DNA of 64,000 bases. Origin: Schlegelella_A sp965246805. GTDB taxonomy: Bacteria; Pseudomonadota; Gammaproteobacteria; Burkholderiales; Burkholderiaceae_C. The notes under the pieces were generated by a model. That model had not been told where the DNA came from. It saw nothing but the letters and a program-made list of their open reading frames with translations, and searched no databases. Shown piece after piece: positions 23,924 through 31,428 of this stretch (the first letter of the stretch is position 1; each line of letters starts with the position of its first letter). The position numbers and the translations under genes were made by a program. The stretch covers positions 248,001 to 312,000 of the forward strand of contig CBDFFO010000003.1 in NCBI GenBank assembly GCA_965246805.1, written 5' to 3'.

Positions 23924-25183
23924 TCAACTCAGCCGGACCCGCGCAAACTTCCGCTTGCCGACCTGGACCACGTAGGTGCCGGCCGTGACTTTCAGCGCCC
24001 GATCCGTAACCACGGCACCATCGATGCGCACGCCGCCGCCATCGACGAGGCGAAGCGCCTCGCTCGTCGATGGCGCGAGCGCGGCCTGCTTCAGCAACTG
24101 GCCGATGCCGATCGGCGCGCCGGTCACGGCGAGCTCGTCGATCACGTCGGGGATGCCGCCGCGGGCGCGCAGGTTGAAGTCGGCTTCGGCCGCCGCAGCG
24201 GCGGCCGCGCTGTGGAAGCGCGCAGTGATCTCGGTCGCAAGCATGACTTTCGCATCGCGTGGGTTGCGGCCGGCATCGATCTCTGCCTTCAATGCGTCGA
24301 TGGCGGCTGTGGTGTTGAAACTCAGCAGCCGGAAGTACTTCCACATCAGCTTGTCGTTGATCGACATCAGCTTGCCGAACATGTCGTTGGCAGGCTCGGC
24401 GATGCCGATCGTGTTGCCTTTCGACTTCGACATCTTTTCGACGCCGTCGAGCCCTTCGAGCAGCGGCATCGTCAGCACACACTGCGGCTCCTGGCCGTAT
24501 TCGCTTTGCAGCGCGCGACCCACGAGAAGGTTGAATGTCTGGTCGGTGCCGCCGAGCTCGAGATCGCTGCGGAGCGCCACCGAGTCGTATCCCTGCATCA
24601 ACGGGTAAAGCAATTCGTGCACGCTGATCGGCGTTCCGTCGCGAAAACGTTTCGTGAAATCGTCACGCTCCATGATGCGGGCCACCGTGTATCGCGAGGC
24701 CAGGTCGATCATGCCGCGGGCGCCGAGCGGGTCGCTCCACTCGGAGTTGTAGCGAACTTCGGTGCGCTCGGGATCGAGCACCAGGCTGGCCTGGGCGTAG
24801 TAGGTCTTGGCGAAACCCTCGATCTGCTCTCGTGACAACGGCGGCCTCGTCGCGTTGCGTCCCGACGGGTCGCCAATCATCGACGTGAAGTCGCCGATCA
24901 GAAAAATGACCTGGTGACCCAGACCCTGCAGCTGACGGAGCTTATTCAGCACCACCGTGTGGCCGATATGGATGTCAGGCGCCGTCGGATCGAGCCCGAG
25001 CTTGATGCGCAGCGGCGTGGCGGTGGCTTCAGAGCGTGCCAGTTTCGAGATCCAGTCGGCCTCCGGCAGGAGTTCTTCGCAGCCGCGCCGCGTGACCGCC
25101 AGCGCTTCGAGGACGCGCTCCGTCACCGGATGGGGCAGGGCACGTCCTGTGACAGGTTGTAAAACAGGAAAAGCGGCTGCCAT
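23924..25183 (-). CDS. tyrS: Tyrosyl-tRNA synthetase
   Basis: 419-residue class I aminoacyl-tRNA synthetase charging tRNA-Tyr. The HIGH motif is in LGLDPTAPDIHIGHTVVLNK, the KMSKS motif in GVEKMSKSKGNTIGI, and tRNA/Tyr-pocket strings include LELGGTDQTFNLLVGRALQ. The C-terminal ~60 residues form the S4-like RNA-binding domain (DGGGVRIDGAVVTDRALKVT, TYVVQVGKRKFARVRL). The lone synthetase of its kind in the window, it is divergent from the M23 peptidase gene and shares a promoter region with it. Confidence 0.95.
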   Translation of the reverse strand: MAAAFPVLQPVTGRALPHPVTERVLEALAVTRRGCEELLPEADWISKLARSEATATPLRIKLGLDPTAPDIHIGHTVVLNKLRQLQGLGHQVIFLIGDFTSMIGDPSGRNATRPPLSREQIEGFAKTYYAQASLVLDPERTEVRYNSEWSDPLGARGMIDLASRYTVARIMERDDFTKRFRDGTPISVHELLYPLMQGYDSVALRSDLELGGTDQTFNLLVGRALQSEYGQEPQCVLTMPLLEGLDGVEKMSKSKGNTIGIAEPANDMFGKLMSINDKLMWKYFRLLSFNTTAAIDALKAEIDAGRNPRDAKVMLATEITARFHSAAAAAAAEADFNLRARGGIPDVIDELAVTGAPIGIGQLLKQAALAPSTSEALRLVDGGGVRIDGAVVTDRALKVTAGTYVVQVGKRKFARVRLS

Positions 25184-25200
25184 GTCGGGCTGTTGATGAG

Positions 25201-25241
25201 TTGCGCGAAAGTTCGAATAGGTATACTGCGCTGCGTATAAC
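25201..25241. promoter_or_regulatory. Divergent promoter region between tyrS and the M23 peptidase gene
   Basis: On the plus strand TATACT (25222-25227) and TATAAC (25236-25241) are good -10 candidates; TTGCGC (25201-25206) is a possible -35 with short, 15-bp spacing. On the minus strand the same DNA gives TATACG (25239-25234) as a -10 for tyrS. The two TATAC/GTATA boxes are inverted and separated by TGCGCTGC, so polymerases for the two genes would compete. Confidence 0.4.
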
Positions 25242-25305
25242 GAGATTTTTCAGGCCACCCATTCAGGCCGGCAGGGCTCCACAAATTCTAGTGGAGGCCC
25301 AGGCG

Positions 25306-26760
25306 GTGAAGACCCACCCAGGGGCGAGCAGCGCTCGTTCTTCCACCCCGAGCCGATGGGCTCCGTCGACTTTGAATCCATTTGACCTGCTCGACCGCGC
25401 GATGGCCAAGCTCAGCGCGCGCGCCCGACGTGTCGTGTCGAGCCACCCGCGCGGCTTCGCCGCTGCCGTGATGGTGACCTTCGGTGGCTTTGGCGCCACG
25501 GCGTACGGCATCGCACCGCTCGTTCCCGATGCCAGCGACCTGCCCAAGCACATGGTCACCGAGAGCATCTCGCCGACCGGCCTTCAGGCGCAGCTCGATG
25601 CGCTCGCCGAGCACGATCTCGAGATGTACCGCGCCGACCTCACACGTCCGAGCGACACCGCCGACACCCTGCTGCGACGCATGAACGTGAGCGACGCCTT
25701 GGCCGCCGCCTTCCTGCGCAACGACCCGGTCGCGAAGAAACTGCTTGAAGGCCGCGGCGGCAAGATGATTCAGGTGCGCACCAATGCCGCTGGCGAGCTC
25801 GACGAGCTGGTCGCACGCTACGCCGCGATCAACACCGATCAGCTCACCACCCGCTTCACGCGCCTGCGCGTGCAGCGCAAGGCCGGCCAGTTCCTCGCCA
25901 CGCTCGAATCAGCGCCGCTCGCCGCACAGATCCGCATGGGCTCGGGCGTGGTGCGCTCGTCGCTGTTCGCGGCGACCGACGAGGCGCGCGTGCCCGATGT
26001 CGTCGCCACCCAGCTGGCCGATGCGTTCGCGACCGACATCGACTTCCACCGCGAGCTGCGCAAGGGCGCGGCGTTCTCGGTGGTCTACGAAGCGCTCACC
26101 GCCGATGGCGAACCGATCACGTGGAACGCCGGTGCCGGCCGCCTGCTGGCCGCAGAGTTCGTCAACAACGGACAGACATTTTCGGCGGTGTGGTTCAAGG
26201 AGGGCGACCACAAAGGTGGCTATTACGATCTGAACGGCCAGAGCAAGCGCCGTGCGTTCCTGTCGAGCCCGCTCGAGTTCTCGCGCATCACGTCGGGCTT
26301 TGCGATGCGCATGCATCCGATCCTGAACACCTGGAAGCAGCACAACGGCGTCGACTACGGCGCGCCGACCGGCACGCCGGTGCGTGCCATCGGCGACGGC
26401 GTGATCGAATTCGCCGGCTGGCAGAACGGCTACGGCAATGTCGTGCAGATCCGCCACAACCAGCAGCGCATGACCGTCTACGCACACCTGAGCCGACTCG
26501 GCGTCGTGAAGGGCCAGCGCGTCGATCGTGGGACTGTCGTCGGCACAGTCGGCATGACCGGCTGGGCAACCGGTCCGCACCTGCACTTTGAAGTGAAGAT
26601 CGAGGGGCGCCAGCAAGACCCGCTGTTAGTCGCGCAGCAGTCGGAATCGATTCCCGTCTCGCCTGCCGGCAGGGCGCAGTTCGCTCGCCTGGCCATGGCG
26701 GTTCGCAGCCAGCTGGGCGTCGCCGAATCGCTGGTCGGACGTTCGGCCTACGGTGAGTGA
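25306..26760 (+). CDS. M23-family metallopeptidase (murein endopeptidase-like)
   Basis: 484-residue zinc peptidase likely cleaving peptidoglycan cross-links or serving as an activator of cell separation. GTG 25306 lies 8 bp after the strong site GGAGG (25293-25297); the open frame upstream of it has no family character. A hydrophobic anchor (FAAAVMVTFGGFGATAYGIA, residues ~50-69) follows a basic N-terminus, so the protein is probably inner-membrane anchored and periplasmic. Residues ~80-300 form the OapA/LysM-like Csd3-type N-domains. The catalytic domain has MRMHPILNTWKQHNGVDYGA (H and D ligands) and GPHLHFEV (HxH). It is divergent from tyrS and followed by a terminator, then anmK. Confidence 0.88.
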   Translation: MKTHPGASSARSSTPSRWAPSTLNPFDLLDRAMAKLSARARRVVSSHPRGFAAAVMVTFGGFGATAYGIAPLVPDASDLPKHMVTESISPTGLQAQLDALAEHDLEMYRADLTRPSDTADTLLRRMNVSDALAAAFLRNDPVAKKLLEGRGGKMIQVRTNAAGELDELVARYAAINTDQLTTRFTRLRVQRKAGQFLATLESAPLAAQIRMGSGVVRSSLFAATDEARVPDVVATQLADAFATDIDFHRELRKGAAFSVVYEALTADGEPITWNAGAGRLLAAEFVNNGQTFSAVWFKEGDHKGGYYDLNGQSKRRAFLSSPLEFSRITSGFAMRMHPILNTWKQHNGVDYGAPTGTPVRAIGDGVIEFAGWQNGYGNVVQIRHNQQRMTVYAHLSRLGVVKGQRVDRGTVVGTVGMTGWATGPHLHFEVKIEGRQQDPLLVAQQSESIPVSPAGRAQFARLAMAVRSQLGVAESLVGRSAYGE

Positions 26761-26782
26761 CGGCCGAGGAGGTCGTCATCGA

Positions 26783-26803
26783 GGCCCGCGTTGCGGGCCT
26801 TTT
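26783..26803 (+). terminator. Factor-independent terminator between the M23 gene and anmK
   Basis: Perfect 7-bp stem GGCCCGC (26783-26789) / GCGGGCC (26793-26799), loop GTT, followed by TTTT (26800-26803). It lies 23 bp after the peptidase stop and inside the longest possible anmK frame, which argues for an anmK start downstream of it. Confidence 0.75.
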
Positions 26804-26831
26804 GCATGTTGAGGGCCGTTTGGCCGTCCCG

Positions 26832-27977
26832 GTGACCGAGCGCTACATCGGGTTGATGTCGGGAACCTCGCTCGACGGGGCCGATGGCGTGCTGGCGTCG
26901 TTCGATTCGTCGGGTCGCGCGATCGACGTCGAAGCGCACGCGCACATCGACTTCCCTGCCGCGCTGCGCGCTGAGCTTTTCGCGTTGAACACGTCGGGCG
27001 CCGACGAGCTGCACCGCGCGGCGCTCGCGGCCAACGCACTGGCGCGCCTGTACGCGAAGGTCGTGGAGGTGCTGCTCGCGAAGACGTCGTGTGCCGCTGC
27101 CGACGTTACCGCGATCGGTGCGCACGGACAGACTGTGCGGCATCGTCCGGGCGAGTTCGACGGCATCGGCTACACGTGGCAATTGAACGCTCCCGCACTC
27201 CTGGCCGAGCTCACGTCGATCGACGTCGTGGCTGGCTTCCGCGATCGCGACATCGCCGCCGGCGGTCAGGGTGCTCCGTTGGTGCCGGCCTTCCACCGGG
27301 CGGTGTTCGGCCGAGCCGACGAGAGCGTTGCGGTGCTCAACCTCGGCGGCGTCGCCAATCTGTCAGTGCTCACTGCCGATGGCCGCACCACCGGCTTCGA
27401 TTGCGGCCCGGCGAACGCCCTGCTCGATGGCTGGTGCGAAACACACACCGGCGCGCCCTACGACAAAGACGGCGCCTGGGCCGCGGGCGGCCGTGTCGAC
27501 GCCGCGTTGCTGAGCGCGATGCGGTCCGAGCCTTTTTTCACGCTGCCCGCGCCGAAGAGCACCGGTCGCGATCTGTTCAATCCCGAGTGGCTCGCGAACC
27601 GGTTGAAGCATGCCAAGGCGCCGCCGCGTTCGCCGATGGATGTGCAGGCCACCCTCGCCCAGCTCACGGCCGAGGTCGTCGCCGAGGCAATCGACTCCCA
27701 TGCCGGTGACGCCGTCACGTTGCTCGTGTGCGGCGGAGGCGCGTTCAACGGCGATCTGATGCGCCGCATCGAGCGGTGCCTGCCCGCAGTGAAGGTGAGG
27801 TCGACTTCCGAACACGGCCTGCCCGCCGATCAGGTCGAGGCCGCCGCGTTCGCATGGCTCGCCCGAATGCACGTGCTTCGCCGAGCGAGCAACCTGCCCG
27901 CAGTGACCGGGGCGGCCGGCCAGCGGGTCCTCGGTGCGCTCTATCCCGGCCCGCCGGCCAACCCATCGAGCTCATGA
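26832..27977 (+). CDS. anmK: Anhydro-N-acetylmuramic acid kinase
   Basis: Cytoplasmic enzyme of peptidoglycan recycling. It phosphorylates and hydrates 1,6-anhydro-MurNAc to MurNAc-6-phosphate. From GTG 26832 there are 381 residues (MTERYIGLMSGTSLDGADG with initiator Met), close to the family's usual ~370. Family motifs are GTSLDGAD, IGAHGQTVRHRPGE, FRDRDIAAGGQGAPLVP, NLGGVANLSV, GFDCGPANALLDGW and LLVCGGGAFNGDLMRRI. An ATG at 26757 overlapping the upstream stop would place a terminator hairpin inside the gene, so I prefer 26832. It sits next to a murein peptidase. Confidence 0.92.
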   Translation: MTERYIGLMSGTSLDGADGVLASFDSSGRAIDVEAHAHIDFPAALRAELFALNTSGADELHRAALAANALARLYAKVVEVLLAKTSCAAADVTAIGAHGQTVRHRPGEFDGIGYTWQLNAPALLAELTSIDVVAGFRDRDIAAGGQGAPLVPAFHRAVFGRADESVAVLNLGGVANLSVLTADGRTTGFDCGPANALLDGWCETHTGAPYDKDGAWAAGGRVDAALLSAMRSEPFFTLPAPKSTGRDLFNPEWLANRLKHAKAPPRSPMDVQATLAQLTAEVVAEAIDSHAGDAVTLLVCGGGAFNGDLMRRIERCLPAVKVRSTSEHGLPADQVEAAAFAWLARMHVLRRASNLPAVTGAAGQRVLGALYPGPPANPSSS

Positions 27978-28000
27978 AAAACGGCGCCCGCAGGCGCCGT
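27977..28000 (-). terminator. Factor-independent terminator after erpA
   Basis: Perfect 8-bp stem ACGGCGCC (27981-27988) / GGCGCCGT (27993-28000) with loop CGCA. On the minus strand it is followed by TTTT (27980-27977), so it ends erpA transcription. It lacks a T-tract on the plus strand, so it is a poor terminator for anmK. Confidence 0.8.
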
Positions 28001-28022
28001 CATGGCTGGGCCGGTGATCGCC

Positions 28023-28403
28023 TCAAGCCGAGAAGCTGGAGCCACACCCGCAGGTGGTCGTCGCGTTCGGGTTCTTGATCACGAACTGCGCGCCCTGGAG
28101 ATCATCCTTGTAGTCGATCTCTGCGCCGGCCAGGTACTGCAAGCTCATCGCATCGATGAGCAGCGTGACGCCGTTCTTGTTCATCTGGGTGTCGTCCTCG
28201 TTGACGATCTCGTCGAAGGTGAAGCCGTATTGAAAGCCGGAGCAGCCACCGCCCTGAACGAAGACGCGCAGCTTCAGGTCGGGATTGCCCTCTTCGGCGA
28301 CCAGTTCCGCCACCTTGTTGGCGGCGCTGTCGGTGAAGACCAGCGGCGGCGGCGGCGCGTCGTCCGCGGCGAAATCGACGATGTTTTCTGCAACTGCGCT
28401 CAT
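28023..28403 (-). CDS. erpA: Iron-sulfur cluster insertion protein ErpA
   Basis: 126-residue A-type Fe-S carrier that delivers clusters to target apoproteins. The three conserved cysteines are visible: one in GGGCSGFQYGF and two in the C-terminal CGCGSSFSA. Other family strings are FTDSAANKVAELVAEEGNPD, LKLRVFVQGGG and VTLLIDAMSLQYLAGAEIDY. The start is the ATG giving MSAVAENIVDFAADD, behind GGGAG. A Pro run (APPPPLVF) precedes the domain. Its location between anmK and rpsI is convergent with anmK. Confidence 0.95.
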   Translation of the reverse strand: MSAVAENIVDFAADDAPPPPLVFTDSAANKVAELVAEEGNPDLKLRVFVQGGGCSGFQYGFTFDEIVNEDDTQMNKNGVTLLIDAMSLQYLAGAEIDYKDDLQGAQFVIKNPNATTTCGCGSSFSA

Positions 28404-28521
28404 AAGAACTCCCTGCGGCGAAGCGCCGATTATGGGCGATGTGACGAAACCATTTGGCGCCACGGCAATGAACGATTGCACGAGCCTCTAAAACCGATCT
28501 CACGTCGGACCGGCCGACCAT

Positions 28522-28547
28522 GAAAACGCGACCTCGAAGGTGGCGTT
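28522..28547 (-). terminator. Probable terminator of the rplM-rpsI operon
   Basis: On the minus strand AACGC-C-ACCT, loop TCG, AGGT-C-GCGTT form a 9-bp stem with one internal mismatch, running into TTTT (28526-28523). It lies 45 bp after the rpsI stop and ahead of erpA on the same strand, separating the two units. Confidence 0.6.
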
Positions 28548-28592
28548 GCTCGACGTCAAAAGAAGTCGGCAGTAACCCTCGGGGGGCCTGTC

Positions 28593-28985
28593 TCAGCGCT
28601 TGCTGAACTGCTTGCGGCGACGCGCCCCGTGCAGGCCGACCTTCTTGCGCTCGACCTCGCGCGCATCGCGCGTCACGAAGCCGGCGCGGCTCAGTTCGGG
28701 CTTGAGCGCCATGTCGTAGTCCATCAATGCGCGGGTGATGCCGTGGCGGATCGCGCCGGCCTGGCCAGTCTCGCCGCCGCCATGCACGTTCACCTTCACG
28801 TCAAAGGCCGCGTCATTGGACGTGAGCACCAGCGGCTGGCGCACCACCATGATCGACGTCTGCCGACCAAAGTACTCGTCGACCGTCTTGCCGTTGACGA
28901 GGATCTGGCCGCTCCCCTTTTTCATGAAGACGCGTGCCACCGATGACTTGCGTCGGCCCGTACCGTAGTTCCAGTTTCCAATCAT
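28593..28985 (-). CDS. rpsI: 30S ribosomal protein S9
   Basis: 130-residue small-subunit protein. Signatures are NYGTGRRKSSVARVFMKKGS, VDEYFGRQTS, VHGGGETGQAGAIRHGITRA, LSRAGFVTRDAREVERKKVG and the C-terminal GARRRKQFSKR, whose basic tail reaches the P-site tRNA. It lies 8 bp after rplM, the universal L13-S9 operon. Length is normal. Confidence 0.98.
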   Translation of the reverse strand: MIGNWNYGTGRRKSSVARVFMKKGSGQILVNGKTVDEYFGRQTSIMVVRQPLVLTSNDAAFDVKVNVHGGGETGQAGAIRHGITRALMDYDMALKPELSRAGFVTRDAREVERKKVGLHGARRRKQFSKR

Positions 28986-28993
28986 CGTAGTCC

Positions 28994-29422
28994 CTAGATT
29001 TCGAGAGCTTTGGGCTGCTGCGCGGTGTGCGGGTGGGTACCACCCGCATAGACCTTCAGCTTCTTGATCATCGCGTAGCCGAGCGGCCCCTTGGGGAGCA
29101 TGCCCTTCACGGCCTTCTCAATCGCACGGCCCGGATGGCGAGCCTGCATGTCCTTGAACTTGATGCCGTGGATGCCGCCCGGGTAACCGGAGTGGCTGTA
29201 GTAGACCTTGTCGTTGGCTTTGTTGCCTGTGACGCGGATCTTCTCGGCGTTGACGATGACGATGAAGTCGCCGGTGTCGACGTGAGGCGTGTAGATGGCT
29301 TTGTGCTTGCCGCGCAGGCGTAGGGCAACTTCACTGGCCACCCTGCCCAAGACCTTGTCGGTCGCGTCAATCACGAACCACTCATGCGTCACTTCGGCCG
29401 GTTTGGCACTGAAGGTTTTCAT
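28994..29422 (-). CDS. rplM: 50S ribosomal protein L13
   Basis: 142-residue large-subunit protein and early assembly protein. Signatures are MKTFSAKPAEVTHEWFVIDA, DKVLGRVASEVALRLRGKHK, VDTGDFIVIVNAEKIRVTGN, YPGGIHGIKFKDMQ and KGMLPKGPLGYAMIKKLKVY. The start is the first ATG giving MKTF; the upstream frame is leader RNA. It is first in the operon, with rpsI behind it. Confidence 0.98.
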   Translation of the reverse strand: MKTFSAKPAEVTHEWFVIDATDKVLGRVASEVALRLRGKHKAIYTPHVDTGDFIVIVNAEKIRVTGNKANDKVYYSHSGYPGGIHGIKFKDMQARHPGRAIEKAVKGMLPKGPLGYAMIKKLKVYAGGTHPHTAQQPKALEI

Positions 29423-29516
29423 GGTTTTCGAATGAATGTCAGCTCTGTTCACCGGTGCTCGGCACGCTTCGAATGGCGGCTCTCGCACTCGGCACTCGCA
29501 AACACGTGGTTCGCGC

Positions 29517-29540
29517 TTTCTGAATGAGCAATCTCAGAAA
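29517..29540 (-). promoter_or_regulatory. Hairpin at the 5' end of the rplM-rpsI transcript
   Basis: TTTCTGA (29517-29523) pairs with TCAGAAA (29534-29540) around a 10-nt loop. It begins 1-2 nt after the predicted transcription start (~29542), so it would sit at the extreme 5' end of the mRNA, ~95 nt before the rplM ATG. It may protect the transcript or be a regulatory leader; no T-tract follows, so it is not an attenuator by itself. Confidence 0.45.
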
Positions 29541-29548
29541 AGCCCGCG

Positions 29549-29576
29549 AGTATAGCAAGCACCCCGCCCAAGTCCA
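29549..29576 (-). promoter_or_regulatory. Sigma-70 promoter of rplM-rpsI
   Basis: On the minus strand -35 TGGACT (29576-29571), 16-bp spacer, extended -10 TGC-TATACT (29554-29549). This is the best sigma-70 promoter match seen in the window, and is correctly placed for a ribosomal operon with a ~120-nt leader. The rest of the non-coding stretch 29577-29725 shows only a palindrome near 29705. Confidence 0.7.
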
Positions 29577-29725
29577 GCGGCGGTCTCCACGGGACTCTCA
29601 GGAGGCATTGCACCCGCCAGTCGACTCAAGGGGCGAGGCCGACGGTCGCAAGCGGGCGCAGAGCCCTTAGCGTCGCCCACGAGCCGGGCTTTCGTCGTAG
29701 ACTCGGGTTAACCCTAGCCCATTTG

Positions 29726-30409
29726 ATGAACGTTTCGCACGAATCCTCGACACCCACGCCGACCACAGCAGCGGACCCAACCCCTGCCAATTCCAAGGGT
29801 TGGGTGCCCATCCGCACGCTGCTGCTTCGGCATCGGGATCGCCTGAAGGCTCACCTGCTCCAGCTCGACGAGCGCTCGCGCTACCTTCGCTTCGGCTATG
29901 TCGCGAGCGACGCGCAGCTCGCGCAATACGTCGACCACATTGACTTCACGCAAGACGAGGTGTTCGGCATCTTCAATCGCCGGCTCGAGCTCATCGCGAC
30001 GGCCCACCTCGCGCATCGCCCCGCCATGCAGAGCGACAAGCAGCGTCGCATGGCGGAGTTCGGTGTCTCGGTCCTGCACTCGGCGCGTCGGCGCGGCTAC
30101 GGTCACCGCCTGTTCGAACACGCCATGCAGCATGCCCGCAACCGCGACGTCGACACGCTCTTCATCCATGCCCTCAGCGAGAACGTCGCGATGCTGAAGA
30201 TCGCGCGCAAAGCCGGCGCGACCGTCGAGCGCGATGGATCTGAATCTCAAGCCTGGCTGCGCCTGCCGGCCGGCTCGCTCGCGTCTCACCTAGGTGAAAT
30301 GATCAGCCAGCGCGTCGCGGAAGTCGACTATCGCCTGAAGCTGCACGCGCACCTGGGTGACACCCTGTTGTCGACGCCTGCCGATACCGTTCCTCGCGAC
30401 GGCGCTTGA
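29726..30409 (+). CDS. GNAT-family N-acetyltransferase
   Basis: 227-residue acetyltransferase. After a Thr/Pro-rich N-terminus (STPTPTTAADPTPANS) the domain starts at VPIRTLLLRHRDRLKAHLLQ and continues LDERSRYLRFGYVASDAQLA. The acetyl-CoA loop is RRRGYGHRLFEHAMQHARNR, followed by FIHALSENVAMLKIARKAGA. The C-terminal ~50 residues are extra relative to a minimal GNAT. It shares the L(D)xRxRxLRF start with the GNAT at 5500-6003, so the two look like paralogues. The substrate is unknown. Confidence 0.8.
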   Translation: MNVSHESSTPTPTTAADPTPANSKGWVPIRTLLLRHRDRLKAHLLQLDERSRYLRFGYVASDAQLAQYVDHIDFTQDEVFGIFNRRLELIATAHLAHRPAMQSDKQRRMAEFGVSVLHSARRRGYGHRLFEHAMQHARNRDVDTLFIHALSENVAMLKIARKAGATVERDGSESQAWLRLPAGSLASHLGEMISQRVAEVDYRLKLHAHLGDTLLSTPADTVPRDGA

Positions 30410-30546
30410 CTAACGGGCGACGGCCCCCGGGGTCCACCCCCAAAATCGGCCCACGGCGACCGACCCGTACCGGTAGGATTGCCGCTTTTTCCGGGCCGTG
30501 ACGACTCGTTTTAACGTCGCCGTGGCCGCGTGACAAGGCCCTTCGC

Positions 30547-31368
30547 ATGTCGTCCCACTTCTCGTGGTGGCTCTCCGCCATCCTTGCCGCCGCCCTGATC
30601 TATGGCTGGGTGAAACCCATGCTGGCTGCGCGTCAGTCGAAGCGTCCGGCACCGCTGCCCACCGAGTGGGGCATCACGCCGCGGCCCGTGTTCTCCACCG
30701 ACGAGCGGCGCGTGTACCGCATGCTGCGTGAGGCACTGCCGCACCACATCATCCTGTCGAAGCTGCCGCTGGTGCGCTTCTGCCAGCCGATCCAACCAAA
30801 CGACGTTCGCTTTTGGTTCGACCTGCTCGGCGGCGTCAACGTGACGTTCGCGATCTGCAGCGCGAACGGTCGTGTGCTCGCCGCCATCGATCTCGACTCC
30901 GACCGTTCGGCGTCGCGGCGCGTGCTGCAGATCAAGCACTCGGTGCTCGGTGCGTGTCGCGTGCGCTACCTGCGCACGTCGATCGACGCGTTGCCATCGA
31001 TCGCGGAACTGCAGATGCTGGTGCCGCCGGTCGTGGTGCCGCGCGCGCCCGACACTGCCACGCCGCCCCCGCGCGACCTGCACATCGCGCGCGACAACCT
31101 CGCCACGACGGTCGCCACACGACGCGCCGAACGCAGCGCGTTGTGGCAGGACTCGATGCTTTACCAGGATTCGTTCTTCGTGCCCGACAACCGCATCGAT
31201 ACTCTGAGCCGAAGCGAGTTTGGCGCGTTGACGACGCTCGGTCGCTCGGCCCAGGCCGACGACTCGACGCCATCGACCTTCGGGCGCATCCGCCCTTACC
31301 GTTCGTCGAGCACGGCCGGCGACGACCTCGGCGGCATCGTCGTCGAGTCGTCGAGTTTCGATTCCTGA
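30547..31368 (+). CDS. DUF2726-like membrane-anchored protein
   Basis: 273 residues. An N-terminal helix (WWLSAILAAALIYGWV, residues ~6-21) anchors it; the rest is cytoplasmic. Residues ~45-160 resemble the DUF2726 fold (VFSTDERRVYRMLREALPHH, ILSKLPLVRFCQP, ICSANGRVLAAIDLDSDRSA), a restriction-endonuclease-like domain in which some members may cut DNA. The C-terminal third is low complexity and Ser/Thr/Arg-rich. I cannot identify catalytic residues with confidence. It is read in the same direction as srkA, 60 bp upstream of it. Confidence 0.6.
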   Translation: MSSHFSWWLSAILAAALIYGWVKPMLAARQSKRPAPLPTEWGITPRPVFSTDERRVYRMLREALPHHIILSKLPLVRFCQPIQPNDVRFWFDLLGGVNVTFAICSANGRVLAAIDLDSDRSASRRVLQIKHSVLGACRVRYLRTSIDALPSIAELQMLVPPVVVPRAPDTATPPPRDLHIARDNLATTVATRRAERSALWQDSMLYQDSFFVPDNRIDTLSRSEFGALTTLGRSAQADDSTPSTFGRIRPYRSSSTAGDDLGGIVVESSSFDS

Positions 31369-31428
31369 GCGACGGCGCGACCAACGTCGGTCCGCATCGC
31401 GACCGAGGCGCGCGCGTACGATGCGGCG

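Noticed and set aside
22977..24482. A 501-codon frame as one CDF protein
   Set aside because: The N-terminal ~190 codons are antisense-like and overlap tyrS; homology starts near the GTG at 23918.
27977..28000. Terminator of anmK
   Set aside because: The T-tract is present only on the minus strand, so it serves erpA; anmK is left without an obvious factor-independent terminator.
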